Assembly: GCA_951213105.1 (NCBI GenBank)
Contig: OX578146.1
Span: 107,516,697 to 107,580,696, forward strand
DNA from: Amaurobius ferox
Lineage: Eukaryota; Arthropoda; Arachnida; Araneae; Amaurobiidae
Length of the DNA stretch: 64,000 bases
Reading direction: 5' to 3'
Part shown: positions 10,544-22,600 of the stretch, piece after piece
Layout of the letters: each line of letters starts with the position of its first letter
Position numbering within the stretch: the first letter of the stretch is position 1
The notes under the pieces: generated by a model
Told to the model about the DNA's origin: nothing
The model's input: only the letters and a program-made list of their open reading frames with translations
The model's database searches: none
Made by a program: the position numbers and the translations under genes

Positions 10544-11989
10544 ACAAGAAAGGTCAATCATGCTTAAAGCATTGATTATGAAACACTTTCCAACTTCAAT
10601 GCAATTTTATTTAAACAAGTCTAAAGTGCAATACATTCCTCGGTAATATTTTGAAACTTATCACAGAACTACAATAATTTATTTTACTTGAAAACTTCAA
10701 AATTCATCGAAAAAAAAATAACTTTATTCAAATGACATCATCGAAATATAAAATGTCTGGCTCTCTTTGTGAAAGCAGTGAATATTTCATTCATATCACT
10801 TTTATTTCAAACTCCAGAATTAAATAATTTTGCGTGAAAAAAATTCAGTAATTCTTATACAACTCATCTTACAATCACTTGGATAATCGATGTTTGATGA
10901 TCATTTTAACTAGAAAATATTGTAAATGCGCTGGCGCAGAATATAGATGCACAGAAAATACGCAAAAATAAAGTGGTTTTGAACGGATGCAACACTAAAT
11001 ATAAATTTAAAAGAACTTTAAAAATTACGATTTTTACTCTGGGAAAAAGATGGATGCCATATTTTATTTTGAAGTGGGTCGCGTGATCTCTTCATATAAT
11101 ATGGGTGTAATTATTATTTTAAAACCAAACGAACAATTAAACTCTATGCTTGAAACTTCATCGAAAAAAATCGTCCTTCTCTTTATGAAATCAATTAATA
11201 TTTCATTCATATCAGCCATGCAGACTCCATGGACTAAATTATTTTGTGTTAAAAAAATACAGGAATTCTAATACAACTCATTCTATATATTTTGCTGTTT
11301 ACATTTTACATAGGTGAAAAATAGGCTTAGTTGTAGAAATAATCAAATTTGGATGAGCATTTAAACTCAAATATATTGTCATTGCGTTGTTTCAGTATGT
11401 AGATGCACAGAATTTAAGCAAAAATAAAGTAGTTTTAGGACGGATACAACACTCAATATGAATTAAAAAGAACTTAAAAAAATCACGATTTTGAAACAAG
11501 ATGGATGCCATATATCATTTTGAAGTGGGTCATGTGATCATTTCATATCATGGTCACGTGATCGTTTCATATAAGAGGTGTAATTATTATTTTAATTTTT
11601 ATTTAAAAAACTACTGAATATATTTCGCTGAATTTTTTTTTATATATTTTATGGAACAATTTGAATATTACCTAAACTTTTCGAAGCAATTTGTGAATTT
11701 TAAATCCGCTTAAAAAATGTTTGAAAAATTATGTTCCATATGTTATTCCATAAGTTATGTTTGTTCCATAGGGCTCAATGTATTTCATTTTTTCGACCCG
11801 GGTTCAATCCAAAACTAATTGGGTGATATTATTCATTTATATTCCCATAGGTTCTACAGACCATCTGAACAACATACTAAAATTTCATTTTGATTAAGTC
11901 ATTTTTACGGCAGTTATCGTGCTAACGGACAGACAGACAGACAGAATGAACAAAGTCATAAACACTTTTCAACTTTGTTGTAAAGTGTT
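10544..11989 (+). mobile_element. Family B element, full length (1446 bp)
   Basis: Starts ACAAGAAAGGTCAATCATGC with a short hairpin (AATCATGCTT/AAAGCATTGATT). It contains two to three diverged internal repeats marked by ATACATTCCTCGGTAATATT, a CACGTGATC-rich block followed by GGTGTAATTATTATTTT, and a GACAGACAGA tract. It ends in a hairpin AACACTTTTCAAC...GTAAAGTGTT. There is no coding potential beyond short frames. Terminal hairpins, an internal GACA microsatellite and the absence of long TIRs suggest a Helitron/Helentron-type non-autonomous element, by inference. Confidence 0.85.
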
Positions 11990-12241
11990 AAAAAATACAA
12001 TTTACATATATTTAGTGCTATTAAAGCATTTTCCTTCAGCAGAATTTGCGAAAACATTTCATTCTTTTTTATATTTTTATAAATTTTAGAGAACTTAATA
12101 CAGAAGGAAAAAGCAAGGCTTCTTAAAACTTATTGTTTTTTTTCCAGAATGAATAAAATAATAAAATGTCACGTGTACCCTTTTGGTCGTCATCCACTCA
12201 CTTCCTTTAAAATAAAACGGACATACATACATACATCATCT

Positions 12242-12255
12242 CCCCCCCCCCCCCC
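12242..12255. repeat. C14 homopolymer
   Basis: Preceded by an ACAT tetranucleotide tract (12220-12237). Confidence 0.95.
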
Positions 12256-12449
12256 TCCATTTTCCTTTTCAAAATTAGAACACAATGATCAAAAACTTCT
12301 TGCAAAGCTACTTGCTTTTCAGGATAGCAATTTGGAATGATTATTACATTCTATTTTTAAATTAATTAAAAAAACAAAGAGTGGAAAATTTTCAAGAAAA
12401 ACATACCGGAAAATTTTCCGAAAATGTTCCCATTTAAGTTCTACCATGG

Positions 12450-12800
12450 AGTTAAAGAGAAGGAGATAAAAATTCTATGGATGAAACGTTTGAAAAGGCC
12501 ACAACGCTTTGAGAATTATATCTAAGTGCCGCTAGTGTTAGTCTAAAGCGTCCTTTGTTTCCATTTTACACAACAGAGAGGCATAGTATTGAGTATATGT
12601 ATTTTTGATTATTTTAAAATTAAGATTCCCTAATTATAAATATAATTAATCAGCATTTTTTCACAGTTATAGGACAGGGTTCAGAATAGGGGGAGATAAA
12701 AATAAATTGAAAGGTAAAATAATTTTGAATACGCAGGAATATTCTTTATTGTTTCGGTTGCAATTTGCAGTGCGCTACGAATTTATTTTTTCTACAAAAT
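12450..12800 (+). repeat. Family F repeat, copy 1
   Basis: Diverged relative of 53745-54300: both run GTTAAAGAG, ATGGATGAAA, AGTGTTAGT, a TTTGGTTATTTTAA-like block, GATAAAAATAA, and GAATATTCTTTATTGTT followed by TTGCA...GTGC. No frames of note. Confidence 0.6.
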
Positions 12801-12921
12801 TGTCAGTTTAAATAAATATCTTAAGCCTTTCATTATAAAAATACATGTAATGCAGGAGCGCTTATCTTATTGCAGCGCCGTCTGAATTATTGTCTGAAAT
12901 AATGTTGTCATTTTCTCAGTA

Positions 12922-13055
12922 TGGAGTAAGCTAGTTTCAAATAAAGAATATGGGTGAGCCAGTTTCAAATAAATGATATGGGTGAGCTAATTTAAAATAA
13001 ATAATACGGGTGAGCCAGTTTCAAATAAATAATATGAGTGAGCCAGTTTCAAATT
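12922..13055. repeat. 28-bp minisatellite
   Basis: About 4.5 units of GTGAGCCAGTTTCAAATAAA plus eight bases. The GAGCC word recurs at 12956, 12984, 13012 and 13040, an exact 28-bp step. Confidence 0.9.
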
Positions 13056-13189
13056 ATAAATGCTTATTACAGAGAGAGAAAAACGTCATTTTGTGGCTTT
13101 ATCTGGGAATTTTCCCTTTCACATAGTAAAGGGGTACAAAATCGAAAATATTTCTAGCAATAAAACTATGTTATTCAGTTTAACCGATG

Positions 13190-13255
13190 AAAACAGTATA
13201 TAAATCGGTTGAGCCGTGCAATCCCCACGCGCTAACCACTAGTCTGTCACACCCC
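13190..13255 (-). repeat. tRNA-like SINE head fragment
   Basis: On the minus strand GACTAGTGGTTAGCGCGTGG resembles the D-arm/A-box region of tRNA-derived SINEs. I find no convincing B box, so this is a fragment at best. Confidence 0.35.
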
Positions 13256-13283
13256 TGCTTGCTTTCGTCAATTATTTATTTAC

Positions 13284-13324
13284 TTTTACTCTCTCATCTA
13301 CACAATAGTATGAGAGAGTAAAAA
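13284..13324. repeat. Inverted repeat TTTACTCTCTCAT
   Basis: TTTACTCTCTCAT and ATGAGAGAGTAAA form a perfect 13-bp stem with a ~12-nt loop. It resembles the palindromic 5' heads of families A, C and G and may be another family's head. Confidence 0.75.
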
Positions 13325-13329
13325 TACCA

Positions 13330-14780
13330 GCAAATAAAGAATCGCCCCTTTTTCTTAAAGCATTTCAGCCATTTTATATGATTAAAGAAAAATTACATAC
13401 TCTAATAAACTAGATTACAGCGTAAAATACCACGCAAATAAAGATAAGTAAGCATGTGTATGTTTCAGAAATCCCTAGATTTCTTTCTTTAGTGCGGCAA
13501 GCCTGAGTTACAACCATGATGCGTCAAATGAGCGCAAATTAAGCAGAATTCGATACAGTAGCGCCATCTAGTGGGACAAAAATGAAGTAAAACAGGAAAA
13601 AATAGAAAATTAAGGATATATGAAGTTGAGAAGCAAATATTATTACCCTAGCCGTTCAGCTCACCCAAAAGAATGGAGAGTAGTTACAAGGGGTGGCCGA
13701 TTTGAGAAGTAAATACGAAAAAATAAATATAATGCAGATTATAAGAACTCAATATGCAGAGAAAAGGGGAAACAGAAAAAACAAAATTATGCATGGTCAC
13801 GGCCATACCTCGGAGAAATAAAGTGTCACTGACAAATCCTTAACCCGATTACTGCAATTTTTAATTGATACGAAAAGCTGCAAAGAAATCAAAATCGAAA
13901 ACTTAAAAAGCATTACTCTTTAATTTTCGATTTGCAAATTGTATTCTCTGTTTTCCCCTGACAGTCTAAGTTTATCTACCACTAACAAATGGATAGTCTT
14001 AAAACTTCTGATTCAAAAGCCTTTGTGTTAAACTAATGCGTTAATTAAGCCGTGGGAACTCTGACTTTGTCTTTAAAAGAATTCAATTCGATACCAGTTT
14101 CTGGCCTTAACATTTTTTGTTGACCAGCCGAAAGTTGTCTTGTCTTAAATTACGAATTCCACATGCTGTCTCTTGGACACACTTCAAGGTCTGTCTGGCA
14201 TTCAGAGAAAAAAAAATTCTGGAGAGTTTGGATGTCTATAGTGGATTGTGCTTTAAGTTATTTTTATATAAGTTGCGTATATAGGAGGTCTGAATGTTAT
14301 TGCAGATTGCTGTAAGTTGTTTTTATATAACTCACATTGATAAAAGTTGCTTTTAATATCTACTTTTATGGAATAGCCAGGAAAATAATTTGAAAAATTA
14401 AATTAGTCTATTCTTACTTCTGCATTATGTATTTACTAACGATAAATACAACATCTGTCTCCCCCCCCCCCTTCTTTGTTTTCTTCTTTTTTTTTTTATA
14501 GAAAAATTATTATTTTCTCGAAAATTTTTAAATATCAAGATTTTGACGGATAAGTACATTTTAAGACCTCCAAAATCCATTTCAAACACTTTTGAAAAGA
14601 TGCCCGTCTCTGTATGTGTGCGCGTGTGTGTGGGGGGACACAATAACTCACGATCGAATGTTACTATCGCTAGAAAATTTCATATGCAGATATAATATGC
14701 ATACAACTAGAATTTGATAGAATTTTTAATAACTATCATTATTCAAACTCGGATTATTCCAAGTTTAGGATTTTCATGGC
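13330..14780. other. Unassigned AT-rich stretch
   Basis: I see no gene. It holds a C11 tract (14461-14471), a diverged pair of ~80-bp direct repeats at 14225-14340 (TAAGTT(A/G)TTTTTATATAA), and a GT-rich piece at 14608-14632 preceding sequence like the body of families G and A. Confidence 0.5.
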
Positions 14781-14785
14781 ATCAT

Positions 14786-15135
14786 TTTTACTTTCGTATA
14801 GTGCAGATTCTACAGTCTAAAATATAGTATAGAGAAAGTAATGTTTTCACAAAAATTTTCGACTCACAGAACTAACAGTTTCAACAATTGTAGTCAAAAC
14901 TAACCCCGATATAATTTTTGTGTTCGTGACAACGTTAGCCCTCATCGGATGGAGGAGGGGGGGGGGGGGGGGGGGGCAAGTTACCTCCCCGAGATGGCAC
15001 ATAGTCAAACTTGGTATCCATCGAAATATTTTTTCAAACCCTTTAAAATGAAGGGTAACAAGCTATAATTGTGATCATTCATGTGAACCATCGATACAGA
15101 TTTTTCAAATTCTTTTCCTACAAAACTTGCAAAAT

Positions 15136-15166
<31 letters not shown>

Positions 15167-15176
15167 AGTTACTTAA
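14786..15176 (+). repeat. Family C repeat, copy 2
   Basis: Begins with a TTTACTTTCGTATAG head facing TATAGAGAAAGTAA, then follows the same block order as 8165-8890. Where copy 1 has C runs this copy has G20 (14957-14976). The (AAAT)n tail at 15132-15170 is followed by CACAAGTTACTTAAAAATGG, matching LINE-tail sequence near 53160-53185. Confidence 0.65.
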
Positions 15177-15179
15177 AAA

Positions 15180-15827
15180 TGGATTCTGATATGAGAAAGT
15201 CGAGTTGAGCCACACTCCAGTAATTTTTTTCATATGATAAACAATAATTCTCGGAAGGGTGTTGGTAGTGTACATGGTATCAAAATCGTTTTTATTAATA
15301 TAAATAAGCCAAACGCATCCACAAGCGTCCCCTAAGCTGTTGCCAACTTGAAAAAAGAAACTTTTAAAGTATTAATACGAATATCTTAAAACTAAATCTG
15401 AAAATTTTACATTTTTTTTCTCTTTCTTATAATGATTACTTGCATCATGCAAGCAAATCTAAACATTATGGAATATGAATGTATAAAAAAAGGTCGAATG
15501 GAGACTCCCAATCCATACATTTTTAAACTGTCCAACAATTTTGTTCATGGTTCCACAGAAATTGTTCCCATTTCTATCCAAATTAATAGATCAAGGCCAA
15601 TTTCGCTTTGTCAAAACTGTTGTTGCTGTTGACAAATGCCGGTCGTTTGGCCGCTAGGTCATTAGACAACGAGCTCTAAAGTATTTCGCTATTGATGAAT
15701 TAAAAGTCACTACTACAGGGTACTTGCCTACATAAAAGGTTCCGTCAAAACTACTATGAAGCATCTAAACAACTCAACACAACTTGTTTTTATCGGAGGA
15801 ATTTATAAATTAAAAAATCTGATGTGG
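15180..15827. other. Unassigned stretch
   Basis: The first ~40 bp match a LINE 3' tail (GATTCTGATATGAGAAAGTC, compare 53188-53208). After that I recognise nothing; the 66-codon frame at 15432-15632 has no identifiable motif. Confidence 0.5.
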
Positions 15828-16017
15828 GCAGCACATGACTTTCCCTGCAGACTCATATTCACATTCTCTTTATTTCTTCAATAATTCATTAAATTGAGTT
15901 TAATTGCTCAAAATAACATCCATGAATACTTAAAATGACACTGAATTTGCACTTTTAATTCAATTTACGTTCTCATTGGGTAACTGGACTTATTTTCAAA
16001 GGTGGCGTAGCGAAAAT
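15828..16017 (-). repeat. Family A 3' part
   Basis: Minus-strand A from the terminal TCTGATGTGGGCAGCACATG to GGTGGCGTAGCGAAAATG, where it is cut and joined directly to family B sequence. Confidence 0.85.
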
Positions 16018-16254
16018 GTTCAATGTATTTCATTTTTCATTTACATATCATTTTCATTTACATTTTTCATTTACATTTTCATTACATATTATTCATTTAC
16101 ATTCCCATATGTCCCACAGACCGTCTCTACACACATACTAAAATTTCATTTTGACAAAGTCATTTTTACGGAAGTTTTACGGTCATGCGAACGGACAGAC
16201 AGAATGAACAAAATCATAAATACTTTTCAACTATGTTGGAAAGTATTAAAAATA
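16018..16254 (+). repeat. Family B 3' part
   Basis: Joins A at 16017/16018 with TTCAATGTATTTCATTTTTC and runs through ACACATACTAAAATTTCATT and a GACAGACAGA block to the terminal hairpin. A local CATTTACAT duplication lies at 16036-16100. Confidence 0.8.
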
Positions 16255-17790
16255 ATAAAGAAATAAAAAATAATAAAGTATTAAAAATAATAAAGTTTTT
16301 GAACATTGCTCAAGTAAGCCAATATAGTAAATATTACATGTTCAAAATGTGAGATCTATACAATGAGTAACAAGATAGTTTCAAAACTTAACCATGCAAA
16401 AAAGTGGTTACAATTTCCTCAGTTCTCAATATATCGGAAAATTTTATAATCCTGGCTTCAAAGAAGTTTTGTGCTCTTCATCATCTTATTACCTGCTACA
16501 TGCTGACGAGCTGCAAAAACCGCGATAACATTTTCCATGAGTGATGAGGGAATAAAATGGAGAACTGCGTATCGTATTTGTTCTTAAATTGTATGCGACA
16601 AGAACAATTGCTATCTCATTCATTCATTTTAATGACCGTATACGCTGCTCACACACACAGTGTTTAAGAAATGCCATTACTTCTTTCAGTAATTAATTAA
16701 TAGTCACAAGTTGATAGGTATTTAGAAAATAAATAAATAAATTATGTATTATTATTTTTCTAACTTATGGTAGAACGTGTAAGAGAGAGTTAGGCACCTT
16801 GGGATACTTTTCAGTTATTGAGATTTAAAATATTTTTTCGTAATTCCATCGAAAGCAAACACTTACCTCATACACATTAAATACTTCTGCATAGGATAAA
16901 AGTATAATCCATTTCAAATGTTTTATGCATGATTATTAATAAATAAATAAATAAATATTTCAGAACCCTTCCAGTGTCATAAGGTGCCCCACCTAATGGA
17001 ACACCTTCAGCGGATAAAACATTATTAATTGTCAACTTTTCTGAGACAATTTTTGGTTACAGTGCCAAATCAAAATAACTAACACAACATACCCTGAATA
17101 TAAACAGAAACAATTTTATACAATACACATGTATTGCAATTACAGTAAAAAATCTAGAAAAAAAAAATCTACCATTTCAAAAAGGGAGAACGTTTTAGAC
17201 TTCCTGAGTGACAAAGGCCTTAATTCAACCTCAACAGCAAATTAAAATCATATACAGCAGCCACTACACACACACACACACACATACACACACACACAAA
17301 ATATCAGGTGTACCAAGGTGCCCCACTATAGTGTCCCGAGGTGTCCAAACTACCCAAATATATCCTGAAGGCTCACATGTTTTTAGGCATAATTCTACAA
17401 TGACCATTTTACATCCAATTTTCCTGTTTTTATGACGTTTCATTTGAATAAATTAAATTATAATCCCCACTGTTACCGTCTACAAAATATACATATAAAT
17501 ATTTTTAACTGTTATAAAAACAGGAAAAGTGTGATAAATGATCAGCCATTTGTAGTAGAGCTTTAAAAAGCACAGCAGCAAATGAAAATAACAAGATTTT
17601 AACCCACGGTGAGCTTTTGTCCCAGGGTCCCACACTCTCCCCCACTAAAAAGAAATTACATGTGTGGTTATAAAATGCTCTTTTCACCGTATTAATACTT
17701 GGAACTACGCTGGTCTATCTAACTAACATTTTATTTGTCTCCCCAACAATCTGACACACTTATTTTCGTAAATAACCATATTTAAGCCTC
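16255..17790. other. Unassigned AT-rich stretch with a CA microsatellite
   Basis: Contains (CA)n at 17266-17297 and AATA repeats (16727-16742, 16938-16955). GGTGCCCCAC occurs twice (near 16984 and 17321), suggesting an unclassified repeat. No credible coding frame. Confidence 0.5.
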
Positions 17791-17796
17791 CGACTA

Positions 17797-18105
17797 CTAC
17801 GCTACAACCCAATTGCACATTTCTTTAGTTATTTTATCACTCGATTGTTTCCAAGAACTAATATTGAAGTTTTCTTCCAACATAATTCTATTCCTCAAAG
17901 TGTTTCCATCCCCTCCAAAGAAAATTACAACTCCAAAAAGTTTGCGGTCATAACGTAGTTTTTTCCTTGCTTTTATACTTCTCCGAATCCTAAGATTTTT
18001 TTTTTCTTTTATTTTCTCATTCAATATCGGGTTTTTGTTTAGATAGTTAATACAAAGCGATATTATTAAAGAGTGCATAGCTTTTATTGCAAAGACTGGC
18101 TCCAT
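17797..18105 (-). CDS. Unrecognised 102-residue ORF with ATG start
   Basis: This minus-strand frame begins with a true ATG (MEPVFAIKAMHSLIISLC...) and has a basic stretch (NEKIKEKKNLRIRRSIKARK, residues ~31-50). I cannot assign a family. It sits beside a more GC-rich block (18150-18490) that is open on both strands: a 153-codon plus frame at 18073-18534 starting at GTG, and a 107-codon minus frame at 18123-18446 starting at TTG. Neither has an early ATG, which argues against simple eukaryotic genes. The block may be an old coding sequence or transposon ORF broken by frameshifts. A basic region ahead of a short ORF occurs in several DNA-transposon proteins, but I see no catalytic motif. Confidence 0.2.
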   Translation of the reverse strand: MEPVFAIKAMHSLIISLCINYLNKNPILNEKIKEKKNLRIRRSIKARKKLRYDRKLFGVVIFFGGDGNTLRNRIMLEENFNISSWKQSSDKITKEMCNWVVA

Positions 18106-18784
18106 ATTTTTTTGTTCGATGGTTATAAATTGCTTTTAACTGCTATTATTTTAGAACACAAGGCCCCGGAATCTGTCCATTTGATGCACTTCCTTTTGTT
18201 TATGGAATCCCCAATGGATTTCAACGTTTTTATTTCTGCCTTTGGCCCCAGTCCTAATGTTTCGCTAAGTGGCTTACTTGGGGCCCCGGAAGAAAGCGTT
18301 CTGGGCTGTTTCTGCCCTAAAAATGCGACCGGAGATTTCTCTTTTTCTATCTGGAGATGGGGACAGACTGTTATTGTACTGTCTAGAGGACTGTGTAGGC
18401 GCCATTCAGGAAATGTGCGTTTCCCAGTGGACTCTTTCTGCAACAATGGCGTTTTCAGAAATTCATTTAAGAGCGGCCCTCTGTTTATTATGCAATTTCA
18501 CCAATTTTTGCAGCACTTCAACAAAGAGTTTTAGTTGTTTTTAACCCTCTTAATTCTCAGTCTCAAAGTCGCGTTGTGAAAAACAATTACTGGTATCCCG
18601 GGCATGCGCAAACGATGTTTTATGGATTAATATTTGATAATGGTCAAAAAAAAATTTTTTTTAATACTTTTTGGTTTCTAAAAACTTTTGCTTGGAACAA
18701 GTTCTTGGAAATGCCTTTCTATGGATTTCTAATGGATGGCAGAACTGTTTAACATTATTCTTGGAACTTCAATGTATATTCGTT

Positions 18785-20805
18785 GCTACATAGATCAAAT
18801 TGCTGCTTGTAGTTGTAAGATAAAAGCTTGCAAAACTTCCTTGAATAAAGCAGTCATAGTCAGTAAGCAGTCATATTCAGTAAGTCACCTTACTGACGTA
18901 AGGTGAGTAAGGTGACAACGTCCTGAGTAAGGTGACAACGTCCTCACCTTATATGCCTGCTTTGTTCAAGGAAGTTCTGCAAATTTTCATCTTACAAGAA
19001 GTAGTTTCATTTATTGTAATTAATCCTAATTCAAGGATATACACCATCGAGTAGTACTCTTCAATTTTTGTTTCTGAGGTATGTTTACCGTTGTTTGGTT
19101 TAACATGACTAAGCTTAATATGTCACCTTCCTGAAATATGCTGGCTTTGTTCAAGGAAGTTCTGCAAGTTTTCATCTTACAAGCAGCAGTTTCATTTATT
19201 GCAATTAATCCTGATTTCAAGATATACACCATCGAGTAGTACTCTTCAATTTTTGTTTCTGAGGTATGTTTACCGTTGTTTGGTTTAACATGACTAAGCT
19301 TAATATGTCACCTTCCTGAAATATGCTGGCTTTGTTCAAGGAAGTTCTGCAAGTTTTCATCTTACAAGCAGCAGTTTCATTTATTGCAATTAATCCTGAT
19401 TTCAAGATATACACCATCGAGTAGTACTCTTCAATTTTTGTTTCTGAGGTATGTTTACCGTTGTTTGGTTTAACATGACTAAGCTTAATATGTCACCTTC
19501 CTGAAATATGCTGGCTTTGTTCAAGGAAGTTCTGCAAGTTTTCATCTTACAAGCAGCAGTTTCATTTATTGCAATTAATCCTGATTTCAAGATATACACC
19601 ATCGAGTAGTACTCTTCAATTTTTGTTTCTGAGGTATGTTTACCGTTGTTTGGTTTAACATGACTAAGCTTAATATGTCACCTTCCTGAAATATGCTGGC
19701 TTTGTTCAAGGAAGTTCTGCAAGTTTTCATCTTACAAGCAGCAGTTTCATTTATTGCAATTAATCCTGATTTCAAGATATACACCATCGAGTAGTACTCT
19801 TCAATTTTTGTTTCTGAGGTATGTTTACCGTTGTTTGGTTTAACATGACTAAGCTTAATATGTCACCTTCCTGAAATATGCTGGCTTTGTTCAAGGAAGT
19901 TCTGCAAGTTTTCATCTTACAAGCAGCAGTTTCATTTATTGCAATTAATCCTGATTTCAAGATATACACCATCGAGTAGTACTCTTCAATTTTTGTTTCT
20001 GAGGTATGTTTACCGTTGTTTGGTTTAACATGACTAAGCTTAATATGTCACCTTCCTGAAATATGCTGGCTTTGTTCAAGGAAGTTCTGCAAGTTTTCAT
20101 CTTACAAGCAGCAGTTTCATTTATTGCAATTAATCCTGATTTCAAGATATACACCATCGAGTAGTACTCTTCAATTTTTGTTTCTGAGGTATGTTTACCG
20201 TTGTTTGGTTTAACATGACTAAGCTTAATATGTCACCTTCCTGAAATATGCTGGCTTTGTTCAAGGAAGTTCTGCAAGTTTTCATCTTACAAGCAGCAGT
20301 TTCATTTATTGCAATTAATCCTGATTTCAAGATATACACCATCGAGTAGTACGCTTCAATTTTTGTTTCTGGGGTATGTTTCCCTTTGTTTGGTTTACAT
20401 GACTAAGCTTAATATGTCACCTTACTGAAATATACTAGCTTTGTTCAAGGAAGTTCTGAAAGTTTTCATCTTACAAGCAGCAATTTTATTGTAATTATTC
20501 CTTATTCAGGGATATACACTATCGAGCAGTACTCTTGAGGTAAGTTTCTCTTTCTTTGGTTTAACATAATTATGCTTAATATGACACCTTACTGACATAT
20601 GCTAGCTTTGTTCAAGGAAGTTTTGCAAGTTTTTATCTTACAAGCAGCAGTTTCATTTATTATAATTATTCCTGATTCCTGGATATACACCATCGAGCAG
20701 TATTCTTGAGGTAAGTTTACAATTATTTGGTTTAACATGACTAAATTTAATATGTCAGCTTACAGACATATACCCGCTTTATTCAAGGAAGTTTTGCAAG
20801 CGCTT
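18785..20805. repeat. 185-bp satellite array with diverged edges
   Basis: Using GATATACACCATCGAG as the phase mark, monomers start at 19036, 19221, 19406, 19591, 19776, 19961, 20146 and 20331. Seven consecutive 185-bp steps look identical. To the right the units shorten (180, then 171 bp) and diverge, ending in a partial unit near 20805. On the left the first unit is diverged and 18785-18848 is an inverted fragment of the same monomer. Identical centre and decayed edges is the classic pattern of unequal exchange. The repeated 66-residue minus frame (MVYILKSGLIAINETAACKM...) is a by-product, since 185 is not a multiple of three. Confidence 0.96.
18875..18950. repeat. Short direct and inverted repeats at the satellite boundary
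   Basis: GAGTAAGGTGACAACGTCCT occurs twice in tandem, next to CACCTTACTGACGTAAGGTG, a near-perfect palindrome. They lie between the inverted satellite fragment and the first direct monomer. Confidence 0.8.
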
Positions 20806-20809
20806 ATAT

Positions 20810-21420
20810 TCATCATGTTCCGGTGTCAGAAAAAACTGTGACAGAAATGATATTTGTGAATGTTTTTGTTCCACACGAAAATCGAAACTAACATTGGAAA
20901 AAAAAAGTATATACTATGCCTAACTCGCTTTTATGAACTAACAGGAGACGAATATAATGTCACTAAAAGAAATTCGAACACCTCGAATATCGCGCGCCAT
21001 GATTGATAGCGGGTTCTGGAATGAAAAATCAAAAAACTCCAGAAAAAGAACATTTTCGACTACTGGTAAAATCAGAGTGTATCTTCGCTTGAAGGAATTA
21101 TTTCTGAAGAATTTAACCACGGCGCCATCAATAGTTTTTTTAAGAGTGACTCTTCAGCACCTATGGTTAAATTTGCGACACATAAAGAAACCAGAATAGA
21201 ACCTGTTCAATTGCTTATTTTTTTAAATAAAAAAATCCGCAGTACATGATAAGCATTTATATATATTCTATTATTGTAGTTAAAGAGTACTTAAAATAAA
21301 TAAATAAAAAAATATTGCAATATAATTCAAATTTAAACTGAAAAGTTTCATTACCAAGTGTAGTTTTATCACGCTTTTTACTTTGCTTTATTAATGTAAT
21401 TACTCTAAAAATTACTAAAT
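20810..21420. other. Unassigned stretch
   Basis: I recognise no gene. The 80-codon frame at 20957-21199 (MSLKEIRTPRISRAMIDSGF...) has an ATG start but no motif I can identify, and the minus strand is open as well. Confidence 0.4.
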
Positions 21421-21555
21421 AATATTCAATAAATAACATTTATTAACAATTCTAAATAACTTTTCGAGTTACTTCGGGGTCATTCAAGGAATTCGAATAC
21501 TCGAGATTTTGATAATATTCGAATGCGAGAAAAGTGTTATTTGTACATCTCTACC
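21420..21555 (+). repeat. hAT-like end, copy 1
   Basis: Shares with 22600-22785 the order TTATTAACxATT, AAATAACT, ATTCGAAT words, then a GTGT(C/T)ATTxxTxCATCTCTA ending. A CATCTCT end preceded by ATTCGAAT words is a pattern I associate with hAT termini. No transposase is present. Confidence 0.4.
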
Positions 21556-22600
21556 TGGAATTAACCTAAAGAAACAGAATTCTTGACCCTACAAGGAAAC
21601 AGCCAGTTAATTACACAAATTATTTAAGGAAATAGAATTAAAACAGTATTGATATCATTACATCAAACGTTCGAATAGTGAACCAGCAAAAAACCTACAG
21701 TTTCGAATGATATAAAGCATAACCTTAAAGAGTGGAATTCGAATAGTTTTAAGATAATTTACGACTGGTCAACAAAATGCTAGGGTCAGAATCTGGTATC
21801 GAATCGCAAACCTTTCGAATTCTATTCAAATAAAATAACTAAAATAGAACAGATTACGCGAATTAGTTACGCATTATTAGTCAGATACAAAAAGAATAAA
21901 GACATTATTATCTCCTTTCCATATGAGTGGGTTTTGGGGGTGACACGGTGTACAAATTTGAAGAAATAATCTAATTTGAAGAAATAATAATTGTTTAACG
22001 TGTTTTTGTCTTTTCAGATCCACCGGAAATTATGACCTAGAAGGCTGGATATGTGTATACTCATACTATCGGCCATGAAACAGAACCAAAAGGAATCGGA
22101 TTTTCGCACAAGTGAACCGGAACTTTCCTAACTCCATCCTTATATTTTTCGGCTAAGAAACAAATAATATTTATTTATAAAGAATTAAATAGTTATAAAG
22201 AAAATTGAAATTGTAGTCGAAACTTTAAAGAATATAGTCTAAATGTTTCATTACAAAAATGGAAAATTTATAGTTTACTACGGCAAATATACCAAATTTT
22301 TTGGAATTTTTCAGAACATTTTCTTTTTTAAGTGAAAGCTAGGAGGTTAAATTTACTAATATCGAAAAGGGTGGAGGAGAAGTTACTGTGTCCTGAAGGC
22401 ACTCCCATTGCAGATACCAGTATCCCTCGGATGGTTTCGCGCTGATTATGCGTTCATCAACAAGGGATAAACCAATATCTGCGATGGCAGCAAAAAACTT
22501 GCTAATGCTAAATGTCACAATTTTTACGAACATCTATGAAAATCGACCATTTCAATCCTTCCACATAGCCTTTACACCTTTTACTTTTTCATTTTACTTT
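21556..22600. other. Unassigned stretch with a family J fragment
   Basis: 22030-22130 (GACCTAGAAGGCTGGATATG, then a CATACTATCGGCCATGAAAC-like phrase) resembles the family J units at 25935-26275. Nothing else recognised; the 64-codon minus frame at 22339-22533 has no identifiable motif. Confidence 0.45.

Larger units (their letters stand above)
9751..12440. mobile_element. Possible decayed hAT-like element carrying a family B insertion
   Basis: The region is bracketed by the 10-mer TAAGTTCTAC, just left (9742-9751) and right (about 12435-12444). GGAAAATTT/AAATTTTCC words occur near both inner ends (GATTTTCCGGAAAATTTCG and CCGGAAAATTTTCCGAAAAT), a pattern I associate with hAT subterminal regions. 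hAT duplications are normally 8 bp and the terminal inverted repeat is weak, so class and exact ends are uncertain. No transposase remains. B occupies 10544-11989. Confidence 0.35.

Noticed and set aside
18073..18534. Longest plus-strand ORF (153 codons) as a gene
   Set aside because: Starts at GTG with no ATG until residue 38, both strands are open across it, and no motif is recognised.
19026..20342. Series of identical 66-residue minus-strand ORFs as a repeated peptide gene
   Set aside because: They are the same frame in each 185-bp monomer, overlap each other by 16 bp, and cannot read through because 185 is not a multiple of three.
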